A DNA stretch of 64,000 bases, taken from Acanthaster planci. Lineage: Eukaryota; Echinodermata; Asteroidea; Valvatida; Acanthasteridae. Made by a program: the position numbers and the translations under genes. Of this stretch, positions 49,201 to 60,900 are shown piece by piece (positions within the stretch are counted from its first letter, which is position 1; each line of letters opens with the position of its first letter). The notes below the pieces were generated by a model, which was given only the letters and a program-made list of their open reading frames with translations, was not told the DNA's origin and did no database searches. The stretch covers positions 1,331,349 to 1,395,348 of the forward strand of contig NW_019091399.1 in assembly GCF_001949145.1 (NCBI RefSeq). The letters run 5' to 3'.

Positions 49201-50987
49201 TGGGCATGATTGCAAGTACACGTGTACATGTATACATGTTCCATATCTGTGCCTAATTTTATGCCTACTGGTACATGTACATACCAGCACATGTAGTTTA
49301 CATGTACAGGTTGTGCACCTTAAAAGACTGTACAAAACATTTTGTATACAAATGATTTAATAAAAACGTAAAAGGTTTGTTGCATGTAGCATTTGTTTGA
49401 TGTTGACATGAATGTACTGTTTGCACGTGACCTACATGTACATGTACCTGAATCTAGCGAAGTTTATGTACAAATTAAGGCATGACCTACATGTACATGT
49501 GCTCCCTCCTGGTCTTGAAGCCTGTTTTACCTTGACATCAACCATCCATGATTACAGAACATGAAGTAGCTCAAAAGGAAACTTGTACTTCCAGTTTAAC
49601 AGAACGTCAATATCTAAAATAATGTTATTCACCAAGGTACCGGTATACAGTATTGGAATCACTTAGAATTCTATTAAATCTTTACCAGTCTTTGCAAAAA
49701 AACTCAAAACCCTATTTTTTTTTTTAGAAATATACGTAAATATTCTGAAGTGCTCTTTTAATATAAGCATCTTGCCCTTGTCTCACACTTGTCAGCAGTA
49801 CATGCATGTGTGCTTCCTCGTCTGTCTGTCCATACCGATAGGTTAAGGTAAAGTAATAGGGTACATTTATATTGTAATCCTTCCTTACAGATGCAATGGT
49901 TAGTAAATGACATGCTCATGTATAACTGTAGATGATGTTCCCAGTGAATTACCCATTCCTTTCATCACTCAGGCAATCACGTACGTACATTTGGAGGCAT
50001 TCGTAGTGTGGTTGCATGTCACACTGAGCAGCTTGTACTAATACGGGTACAGGTACGTGTACCGGGTGCATGATACCGATAGGTGAACGGGTCTGCCCAC
50101 TAGGGAACTGCACACATAATGGCAGTGATGGAATTCATAGAAGGATGGCTCAGCAAATGGCCTAGGTTCCAGGGGGTCATGTTTACATGTATAATGCTAC
50201 TGGAATTTAGCTTCACACAGCCCCCCCTCCCCCCTTGCCACATATAGCATGTTTCATAATTCATTATTCATCTGTCAGCCAAGTATCAGTCTAGACTGAT
50301 AAACATTTATCAGTTGCTGGCAAAATACTGGGATAAGTTGGTGAAATAATCCTGATGCCAGTCATACCCGGTTCAGACATATCTTAAAAGTTTTGGTCTG
50401 AATGAAAGGAATATATCAGTTTGCCCTGCTTTGTGGATATTCCATAGGAGCACTTGATTAATTGCCATTAATTTTCAGGCATGTTAAGAAGAACAGATGG
50501 TGCAGAACACTCTGCATTATAATCTCTTCCACAGCATCCAGTATACTCTTGATTTTATTGGCTGGGAGCCTGGCACTCGTGATCAGTTCATAATTGTATT
50601 TGGTAAAAGCGCCATTCACATCTACAGTATATGTACATGTAATTGAACATCTTTCTGGAGGCGTGTATACAAAAACTCATATGCAGTACAACCACATGTA
50701 TACTACATGAGTATTTTTAATTTGATTTTGATTCAGTATTAGAAATGTAAGGGAGAAATGTGTGTCCTTTATTTACTGAGTGCCACCTGACATCTGTGTT
50801 GCAAATACACATGGCCTTTACCACTGGAACCAAAGTGGTAGGCTCGAAATTTGATGCATCATTCTGAAAATATTGTTACCATTACAGTGTATGTGTAAGT
50901 TAATATCGACTCAATTTCACACACACTGAGGGGTTGAAGGTTGACCAGTGAGAGACTTTGAGATGCTTGGTGGTGGCAAACATACCG
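46266..50987. other. Intergenic, no exon recognised
   Basis: ACATGTAC words are dense again. A copy of the dispersed repeat family seen at 57 and 61.2 kb lies at 48466-48745. No domain-bearing open frame or RNA gene was identified. The noncoding first exon of the atlastin gene may lie here or further left. Confidence 0.5.
48466..48745 (+). repeat. Dispersed repeat family, copy
   Basis: GCTCCAAGCAAAAACAAGGG, then GGGAGCTCACC, CCAATTTCTGTTCG, CTTCCCACCAGCC and GAGGGTGCACTTC follow the same order as at 56922-57240. Related copies are at 31768-31920 and 61140-61395. Confidence 0.6.
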
Positions 50988-51196
50988 GTTCTGAGCATGC
51001 GGGGGTTGTTCTGAGCATGCGGGGGTTGTTCTGAGCATGCCTGCATTGTTCTGAGCATGCGGGCATTGTTCTGAGCATGCCTGCATTGTTCTGAGCATGC
51101 GGGCATTGTTCTGAGCATTCAGGCATTGTTCTGAGCATGCCTGCGTTGTTCTGAGCATGCGGGAATTGGTCTGAGCATGCAGGGGTTGTTCTGAGT
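50988..51196. repeat. 20-bp minisatellite, about 11 units
   Basis: The core TTCTGAGCATGC recurs every 20 bases (CTGAG at 50991, 51011 and so on to 51191), followed by variable GGGGGTTG, CTGCATTG or GGGCATTG. The array lies about 0.5 kb upstream of the first coding exon of the atlastin gene. Open frames on the minus strand through it merely translate the repeat. Confidence 0.95.
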
Positions 51197-51672
51197 ACGC
51201 ACAATGCTATAAAAAGGACTGGTATGTCTGCTGCCATCAGCATCTCAAAATCTCGCATTTATTTTATTTCTGGTTATGAACCTTGGGCTCTTTAAAGGCA
51301 GCTGTGGCACTGTGCATGGTAACTCACAAGCCTGAACAAACAGTAGAGAGCAGAAAATGAAGAAATGTCCAGTAATAGAGGTGGAGAAATCACTACAGCA
51401 AAATTAGTGTGAATAGTAGAATTATGCTGGGACTGAAAATGCAATCGATGTAATGGCACATGTACAGTATGTATGTTAACCTTGGAAGGATTTGAAGCCG
51501 GGCCACAGAGGTGGAAGGCGATGAAAGTCTGTACAGTGCCAGTCCAACTCGAGCATTTCTTGCCAGACTGAGAGGATGTATTCAAGTATATTTTGCTTTT
51601 TCCTAAATTGAAATATTCGGCCAGAAGTAATACCATGAACAAGTGGCTCGATGTTTGTCTCGCTTGTTGCAG
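51197..51672 (+). other. ATL: Sequence upstream of the first coding atlastin exon
   Basis: It ends in GTTTGTCTCGCTTGTTGCAG, a good splice acceptor, so at least its right part is intron and an earlier noncoding (or N-terminal coding) exon lies further left. That exon was not found. Confidence 0.55.
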
Positions 51673-51900
51673 GTCCATCCACCAACCATGCCGCCGATAC
51701 CAGACACATTTGGTGAGCCGCTCCAGATAGTCACCACGTCCGACGGGCATGGTTTTGAACTGAACGAAGATCTCCTGGCCCAAATCCTTCTGGACCAGAG
51801 AATACGAGACAAGAAGGTGTGTGTGCTGTCAGTGGCTGGGGCCTTCCGCAAGGGCAAGTCATTCCTGCTGGACTTCTTGCTGAGATACCTTACCAAACAG
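51673..51900 (+). CDS. ATL: Atlastin exon 1 of the coding part (P-loop)
   Basis: The acceptor TTGTTGCAG ends at 51672 and the donor GTTTGT starts at 51901. The ATG at 51688 has A at -3 and begins residues 1-71. It contains the beta-strand and P-loop GAFRKGKSF that binds GTP phosphates. The 15 bases before the ATG are open in frame (V-H-P-P-T), so translation from an upstream exon is possible; vertebrate relatives have some 30 more N-terminal residues. Confidence 0.93.
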
Positions 51901-54900
51901 GTTTGTGTCATAGATGTAAGTACGGTACTTTGAAAGACTACCGGGGGGGGGGTAACACTGCACTATCACTCATTGTGCTTTACTCTTACTTTTAATGTAT
52001 CAAGTTCCGTCCCTTCATTTCCTTGGTAGACAGGTACATGTTGGTACATGTATGTTATCAAACCTTACTCCGGAATGCTCTCTCTTGATTGGCTGCGGGA
52101 GTATCGCATGGATATTCAGTAGTTATACTGCACAGTCAAAAGTATACTTGTACATTGTGCGTGTTTTTGAGTGGTATGACACACTACAGAGTTTACGAGT
52201 GCAAACATTCTGGTGGTAGAAATTTTTTTAAATGTTATTTGGACTTTACCAAGATGAAGTGAATGGAACTTATGGAGTACCCGTACATGTGGATCAACTG
52301 CTTTCAGTTGTGGTGCATTCAAAAACTAGTTTTCTTCAGTTATCATGAAGTGGTCTAGTTTACAGTGAACATGTATTATAATGTGTACCAGTACATTGGC
52401 TTTATCCATGGAAAGCAGAGGAGTCTTTGTGTGGAGTGCCTTAAGGGCTGTAAATGTTTTCCACTTGAGAGACAGTTTTGTAAAATATGAAACAGCACAG
52501 GCACAGTTCACAGATATCTATTCATGTAATGCCTCATGTACATGACAATCTCACTTACTGTACTCTACATGCATGTACATGTACATTCACTGTACGTACA
52601 ATAGTATTATCATATATGTAGCCATGCGTTTGGCAGGACAAGTGCGGAAACCATTCATTGCCATCCACACCTATGCATAAAGGAAAGACATGAATTGCAT
52701 TTGGTGAACCTTGCTTGTGTTACCTACAACGTACATGTAAAGGATAATGAACCTCCATTAATGCTGGCTTTCCTGTTGAGAGGCTAAATGTCGTGAGTGT
52801 GGGATATACTGCACATGTACCATACACATGTCTCCAAAGCTTGAGAGCAAATCAAGAGTAAATCAACAGCAGAGTGAAAGCATCAGGTTTGATGGGTGTC
52901 CCCACGGCGTTGAATTCCTGAGGAATCTCTTGCCACCGGGGATGGAAACCATATTTGCCTTGATGTAATGTTTCTTGATGTACAGTGTACATGTACTGTA
53001 TGTCTGTGTAGGTGTACTTGCTCATGTGCAGTGCACAGCAGATGGTGCTCTGAAGAAAGATAGGGTATGTTGTAAACCCTAGGCCCCCAAGGGTAATACA
53101 GCTATTTGATTAATCAATCCATACAGTGACGCTCTTCTATTTGATTAATTAAAATCCAATTTGTGGAAATAAAGGTTTCCATTCTTCAGAGGGTACAGGT
53201 GAATAAACAAAATCTTTAACCACACTTGTCATAGTTTTGAAAAATATTCTACCAGTTCCATGTATAAATATGTGCGATGTCATCCTTGTAAGTACCGTAC
53301 ATGTGTAACAGCAAGACAATGGACCAGTTATACATGTACATGTATGGTTTGAGCAATTCCAATGCTCTGTAGAAAAGAGTAAATGCAAGCAAATGAATTG
53401 ACTGTTTTGCTTGGAATTTCTTGCAACACCCTCAACTCCCACACATCGCATTGACATGCGTACACATGTACACTGTAGGCCCTACATGACATAATATGCT
53501 TTGTACTACGGTACTACATGTACATGTATACAGCAGTTTTTGTTTTCCCAGTTTTTTAAGAAAATGAAATATTACATCTCCCAGTATTCTGAAAGACCGG
53601 TAAATGTGACATTTTAGTGGACAACAAAAACTTCAACTTTCAGTAGATCAGTTGGCATACGTGTACATTGCATGTAGGCAAAACAACCCAAGCAGTAAGT
53701 CACCATAAGCTTCATTGTTTTGTTCCAAATTGCTCATAAAAAAATGGGCTTAAGGTCAGGCAATTTTATTTGCACATTGCATTCTAGAGTGGTTTTTCAT
53801 GTTGAAGTACCGTAAGTGAAAGAATAGAGTGGAAAGTTCAAGTGTGAGCCTGTGAATTTTCTTTCCATGGTCATCCAAACCACACAGTAATACTGAAAGT
53901 TCAGGTATAAGGTTGGACGAGGAAGAAAAAGTTGGATGATGCAAGGATTATCGATATCTCTTCAAAGAATTGCTGTAGTATTATCATCAATTTTTTGTCT
54001 GTCCTGTTTGGATGGCAGGGTGTCCCTGATTGGCTGGGAAGGGAGGACCAGCCCTTGGATGGTTTTTCCTGGCGGGGCGGATCAGAGAGGGAAACCACCG
54101 GTATATGGATATGGAGCAAAGTATTTCTGTGCCCCGGACCCAATGGAGAACAGGTACCAGACCTTGCTGTGTGTTACCAATGGTGTAGGGAAGGCATTTT
54201 CTTTTAGGGGCATGTACTAGAGTCAATTTGCTGACTTATAACTTGATCCCTAACCTTTGTAAAATTCACAAAGTGATCCACAGTACATGTACATGCATAC
54301 TACATTTTATGCTTCAGGGGAAATGCCAACGGCCAGCTAGTGTATGTTGTTTATATATTAATTTGGATTCATTTGCCGACCAAAGCTGTATTTGCTGCAT
54401 GGAATTAATTATTGGGGGCATTCCCCCGTCGCTACACCCCTTTGTGGTACGGGGAAGAGGAGGTTGGATCGGATGGTTTCTTCTCTGGATTTGGTTTCAG
54501 GCTTCAGTTTCAAGAAGTTAATAAGAGTTTCAAGATGAGACACCATTGCCCAAAAACACTCTACACGTATTTTCCTTCTGGCAAAAAAAATTGTGATCAC
54601 ATGTGACATGAGCAGTTTCATTTGGTTTCTACACTAACTGTATAATTTGAAAATGACTCTGGAGAGCGAGAGGAAACTAAAGGTGGAGAGCTTTGGCAAG
54701 TAGGGCAGTATGAGAAGTAAATAGACATGTACGGTATGAATGTGCATATGCAGCTCAAGCTACTACACTATTGTGGTCTTGGTCAGCCAAAAGTGGCTAC
54801 CGTTGATTTGGGACAGTACATGTATTTTGTACATGTTGCTGCTTTGCTCTGACCAGATTTCGGACATCTTTAGAAATGAAACCTGTGAGTTTCAGTTGTA

Positions 54901-57900
54901 TGCCTATACTAGATAAATGATGGCGGTTGAACAGAACTGCCCAAGTTAGATCAGTGACCATGGGTCAATTTTTATCTGGTACTCAGGATGTAATTTATGT
55001 AATGGTGATTACTAAAGAGAATTGACCAGTGGTTGATGAATGGTTACCCATTGAACTTGGCCTGTGATACATTAAATGTACGTATACTTGAATGCATGTG
55101 ACAGTTAAAATTTCTTGTTCACCATAGGGCAAGTTCTATCACTGGCCACATGTTAACCACTTGTTAATTATGCCGGGCACCTGTTATAACATTATATTAC
55201 ATGTACACGCATATATGTGGGGTACCTGTTGAAATTGACCACTGGTTGACAATTTATTGCTGATTGAACTTGCCTTGAATGGCACATTCTATTGTTTTGT
55301 ATGTGGTATTTTCACTGTTGAGACACGTGTAGCGATCAGTGTCATTTTCAGTGTGATGTAATATCAGTTCCTCCGCGGCATGTACTTGGTAAAGCTTGTA
55401 CTTGCCCAGTTAACAAATGATCTTTAATCAAAATTGGGTACAACTGTACTTGCAGTTATCCCTTGAGCTGAACAGCACCAGTGCCCCAAAAGACCAGCTG
55501 CAATGGTACAAGAGCAGTTCAAGTTTGCAAGCTCTCCCCTAACTGTGCTCACTGTTTTCTGTCTTCAGGTTGCCGTTATGTTAATGGACACCCAAGGAGC
55601 ATTTGACAGTGAGTCTACTGTCAAGGACTGCGCCACCGTCTTTGCTCTCAGCACCATGACAAGCTCTGTTCAGGTACGTATATGATGGTAACGATTGATA
55701 TGTTAGCCTTCCCAGACTTTTGGTGTGAATCACTGAGTGCATTCAATGTGGGCAGAGTTTTTGTCTGTAATAGGGGAGCAATAGTGTGATGGAGAATTTG
55801 TAATCTACTCTTTGTGACACCTGGTGCGCATAATAACCTCAATCTATAGTCTGTCAAGTGGCCTTGTCTTTCTATAGATACCTGCATGTGTTACTGCTGG
55901 TCACAGCCAAAACATTTGACATCGCCTTACATCAAAATCAGTGATATACACTTGTGTTAAAATGTGCATCGTTGGTACAAAACGGCATAGGAGCCCACTA
56001 CATACTACATTATAATCGCTATATAATACTATATACTACTTGTATATAATACTGTATAATACTCATATTATAATCGCTGATATCCACCGAGAAATCATAT
56101 CAATCTGTTCCATGGGAGAGCAAGAGACTGCATGCGTTTACATACAAGTAGCATGATGGGAACTCACCACGTGTGTCCCACGTTTATGCGCACGTAGCAC
56201 AGGATACACTGATCTCAAATGACCAGTTGATATTGGAATGTATGGTCTCCATTTGTTTGGCAAGCTCTCAGATGAACCTGCCCAATCTCTCTCTGCTTTG
56301 CTGGTGAGCAGGTGCTGTTTGCAGGATGCATAAAAGAGTGTGATAACTCTTTGAACAAAGGAATGTAAAACTGAATAGGGCTTTCTGCTGATAATAGGCT
56401 GAGCCAAAGTCTGGCTAGTGGCTGCAGCAACTTTTCATATAAAGCTAACACTTCAAGACATAGCCTTACATCAAACGAGTGATAAATGTATGTTAAATCC
56501 AGGTCTCTTGTTTTTATGTTGCACAGTATTTGCCATGCCCACTACATACATGTACATTTATTGTGATCGGTACTATTCATTTGTCAAGGACAGTGTGTTA
56601 CTGGCTGCACTCAGGCACCTTTACGTCTCACAGTTTGAGAAACCATCCTCGACATTTCATCCCCCTCCATTTGTTCTTTTAGGTGTATAACTTGAGCCAG
56701 AATATACAAGAGGATGACCTGCAACATCTACAGCTCTTCACAGAGTATGGTCGCCTGGCCATGGAGAACAGCAGTGACAAGCCATTCCAGGTGGGTACTA
56801 GACCTGTGACCCAAGACCTGCTTGCCCAGATTTGTGTGTAACAGAAAGAAGACTTCGTGTCCAGTCATCTGGATTCAGCTGGGAGCAGCACACAGCTAGA
56901 GGAAGTAACTGTTGCCAATCCGCTCCAAGCAAAACAAGAGGGGGGCATGTTTTTACATGGAAATGATGGTCCTTTTGGTGGGCACTCACCGCGTAAGCGT
57001 GCAGGTTTATACACATTTGGCACAGCGCACACCAAGCGCACAAAGCCAATTTATGTTCGAATGTATTGTCTTCGCTTGTGTACTAGACGTGTGCATTAGC
57101 TCAGTTCAGAAATTTCCCACCAACCTGTGTCTTTGCCTATCAGGGTGCACTTCAGCTCAGGGCAACGTCCATTGGTACAGGTACATGTATTGTCTTTCAG
57201 CCGGTCGTGGCATTCGGATGCTGGTTTTGTCCAAAATTCTCATCACTAGGTGTACATGTATGTACATTGTACATTTCCAAGTTTCAGGCCAATTCATTTA
57301 TATAATAGATTATTTTAAATTGGATGTCATTTGGACAAATACATTTTCTTTGAAAGAGACCTTTGCCGGATTTCTGCTGGCAACTTTCAAATAATGGCCA
57401 GCTTTTTCATGCCAAATACACAGGATTATAGCCCAAATGTGTAAATACTTCACTAGTTGGTAACTGGGAGCTGACAGCTGAAACCCTACATGTACTTAAT
57501 AATGGTTTATTACATTTGTTCATATGCAAAGGTACGAATATTCATGAGTTATTTTGTAGAGCAAATGATCAGAAAGATCACAAACACTGGCAGTCCTTAC
57601 ATGAGCAGAATACAGCCTGGGCTAAACTTCAAGCTCAGTTGAGTGTCTGACCTGGTTCCATTGCCAACTTAATCATATTTAGGCCATGAATTCAACAGAA
57701 GGCCACATGACACTAAATACTGCATGTGGACTGTATGTGTGAACTTTCACAGATGGCCACAGGGCCAAAGCTCGGTCCAGGCATATTATGGCTCTTTGTT
57801 TTCAAATTACATGTTACTAAGTTCCCTGCAGAGTGTGCATGGGGTAGTCTGTGACATAATTGCAGTAAATCACTTCCCATTATAGGAGGCTAGCTACATG

Positions 57901-60900
57901 TATAAACATAATGCAAGCAACCACAGGAAACTTTGTTTTACAGCGTTGCTTTTTCATAACCCCTCATCTCGTCTAGAAGCATCCAATAGAGTTCAATTTG
58001 TGCTGAGTCTGAGACTTAAATTCGCAATATTTTGGATAAGCACAGGGAATCACGAAAAGGGCAATAAGTGTAGAGATCTGTGATGTGTATGTGCACAAAG
58101 TGTAAGCCAAATAGCAGATTTGTTGTGTATTTTGAGTAGTCTTTTAACAATGTCATCCTCTGAAGTCGTCGTAGGATTTACTGTCTTTTTAATTGCATGG
58201 ATGTTCAACTCCCAGGTGTAAGTTATAGCCTGGATTTATCTTATTGCAGTAATGTCAACAAAATCACACAAATGACAGCCTGGCTCTTTTTTTGTAAATG
58301 AAATAAGTTATGACAGTGTGTGGCGCCATGTCTTTGTTTAAACTAAATAAACTTATGGGATAATTTTGTTCCCTTTTGGTTTCTAGTCTTTAATGTTCCT
58401 TGTACGAGATTGGAGTTATCCTTACGAGTATAACTACGGCGAGCAAGGTGGAAATCAAGTTTTAGAAAAACGAATCAAGGTAAAGTGATTGTTCTGCTTT
58501 CCGTCTACATGAGTCAGAGATGCCACTTTTCTGGTTTTATCTGGATTTCCATTTCTTTATAAAGAAAATTCCTGAAATTCCATTTTTCCTTTTTTTTTTC
58601 CCCCATCTGGCACAAAAGAAAAAGGCCAGAAAAGAAAACACCAACTTGAGTGCATTTATTTCACCTCTTTGCCTCTCATGTTCAATGACAGTCGTGCACT
58701 GCACATGCGCATAGCTCTCGTCAGTAGTCTTAAAACAAGGCTGTTGGGCTTGCATGCGAAGTGGAATGTGCTCCCTGCCCCTGAATGCCTTTATGATTGT
58801 CGAAAGTAGTTTTGTTTGGTTATCTCTTTGCTCTTTTTCGTTCCCCCAGCAATGTGGGAACAAGCACGAGGAGCTGCTGCAGGTCCGTCGTCACATCCAC
58901 TCCTGCTTTGAGAAGATCGGCTGTTTCCTGATGCCACACCCGGGCATGGCCGTGGCGAGGAATCCCAAATTTGACGGGCGGTTGTCCGGTGAGTCCACAG
59001 GATCAGTCTCATGGGTGCAGTGGGTTGCTGGCCTGCAGTGACAAGCTAGAAATCGTTTTGTTTGTTAAGTTTGTGAGGGGAAAGGATTACATAAAATCTG
59101 ATGTCAGTACATTTATGTGTCTACATTTCTGAGGGTATGGATTCTGGAGTTCAGACTGAGATAGGTATGGGAACTTTTCTGTTTTGTAAAGCCAGGCATA
59201 AGTAGAGAGTTGAAATTTTATTAAAGCCAGCACTTATACAGCAATTTCTAAAGGGTGATACTTAGCATGCAAGTAAAGACATTCATTATGAATACATCTA
59301 TGAAGTTTTATTTCAATTTAACCCTCCTATGCTGAAGTCACTCTTTGGGTCACTTGGTGAACAGCTCAAAGATGCACAGCTGAGTTGTGTTGTGCACTGC
59401 ACCAACAGTCCCTCACAGGAATATCAGATTGCACTTNNNNCCAGTAAACCAAATGCAGTGAAGAGGACTGCACAAAAGACCCTGGGTCATTTTGTACTGG
59501 CAATCTACTGTGTACACACTGAACCTGTGCATGTTTGAGTTCCCTATAGAAACTACATGCTCACCAGTGACTGTGGGCATTTGTGCACATTTGTGCTGTA
59601 AAACCAAAGGAGGGTTAACATAGGGTTTTGGTTTTCTGGTCATTAAGAGTTTACACCCTTATTTGCATTTGTTTTGAGCACGTCAGAGGGAAATGTTTAA
59701 TTTGGGGGTGACTTGTCGCGAAAGAATGAGCAGTTTGTATGAACTGTACACCCAATTTTCTCAGAATCATCTCGTCCCTGGCTCTCTCCTGTGTCTCTTC
59801 AGTCCAAACAAGTCTATGTTTTCTAAAAAACAAGAAATCTGCCTTTCCTAGGCCCTAGTATGTAGCTTCACAATAGCATAGAAATTGAAAAATTGTATGC
59901 CATTCATGTCTCTGTATAACCTTTTGTGTCTGTGTAGACATTGATGCAGAGTTCAAAGAACAACTGCACTATCTAGCTCCTCTGCTCCTGTCCAGAGAGA
60001 ACCTTCTAATGAAAGAGATCAACGGCACCAAAGTCACATGCCGAGCACTTTTAGAGTACTTCAAGGTACATGTATGTAGAAAGGGGAGTGTGGCCTAGTG
60101 GTGAAGGTTTGTGGCTCCTGACCAGAGGGTCAAGGGTTAGAATCCTGCCACTGGCCGTCGGTTGTGGCGTTGGGCAACCCCTACTTGCCTCTGTCCAACC
60201 AACTAAGGAAGAAGAAATATATTCTCTGTCATTTCATGCCAAGAAAACCGAACATAAACACTGGCCTAATGAACTAAATTGGCTCAGAACTGACTTGCTT
60301 CTGTGAGTGAGTGGTAGTGGCCTTCTCTGTTCCATCTGTAGCCATGAAAGAGTGGATACCATAGAATCTCCCACAAACTTTTTGTAGTCCTACCCCTTTC
60401 CTTTCTCTATGTTCATTAATATATCTTTTTTGTGTTTGTAGGCTTATATGAAGATTTATCAGGGGAACGAGCTACCTGAGCCCAAAACCATGTTACATGT
60501 AAGTTCATATCATCATGCACCTTCCACAAATTTTGGTTTTAGTTGATTTCATACTAGTTCTTGTCTGGTAAATGGAACCAAGGATTCTTCACCCTAGGTT
60601 TGAACCCAGCTCACAGAAGTGGAAGGCAAGGGAAGTACCGATTTGCCAACCTGACTCCACCCAGCATTATGGCTTGATATACTAACTTTTCCTCTGTATT
60701 TGAGATACTAGCCTTTTATCAAAGGCTTCTTGCTTCAGTCATGGCCTCTTGTGAATTTAGTTACTTTTTTTTCACTTAGGCAACTGCCGAAGCCAACAAC
60801 CTGGCAGCTGTGGCTGGTGCTAAGGACAAGTATGTCAAAGAGATAGAAGAGGTGAGCACATTGTCACTCCCATTTGCCCAGGGTGTCAAAGGTCATGCAC

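Larger units (their letters stand above)
58989..59937 (+). other. ATL: Atlastin intron 6
   Basis: A phase-1 intron of 0.95 kb. It holds a TTAA-bounded MITE (59318-59618), which itself carries a four-N gap. Confidence 0.8.

Noticed and set aside
50859-51258. Repeated peptide on the minus strand (LRTMPACSEQ type)
   Set aside because: It is the 20-bp minisatellite translated; all three frames are open for the same reason.
29506-60145. tRNA genes at 3.1, 13.2, 29.5 and 60.1 kb
   Set aside because: A and B boxes are present but the acceptor, anticodon or T stems do not pair, and each continues into SINE body sequence.
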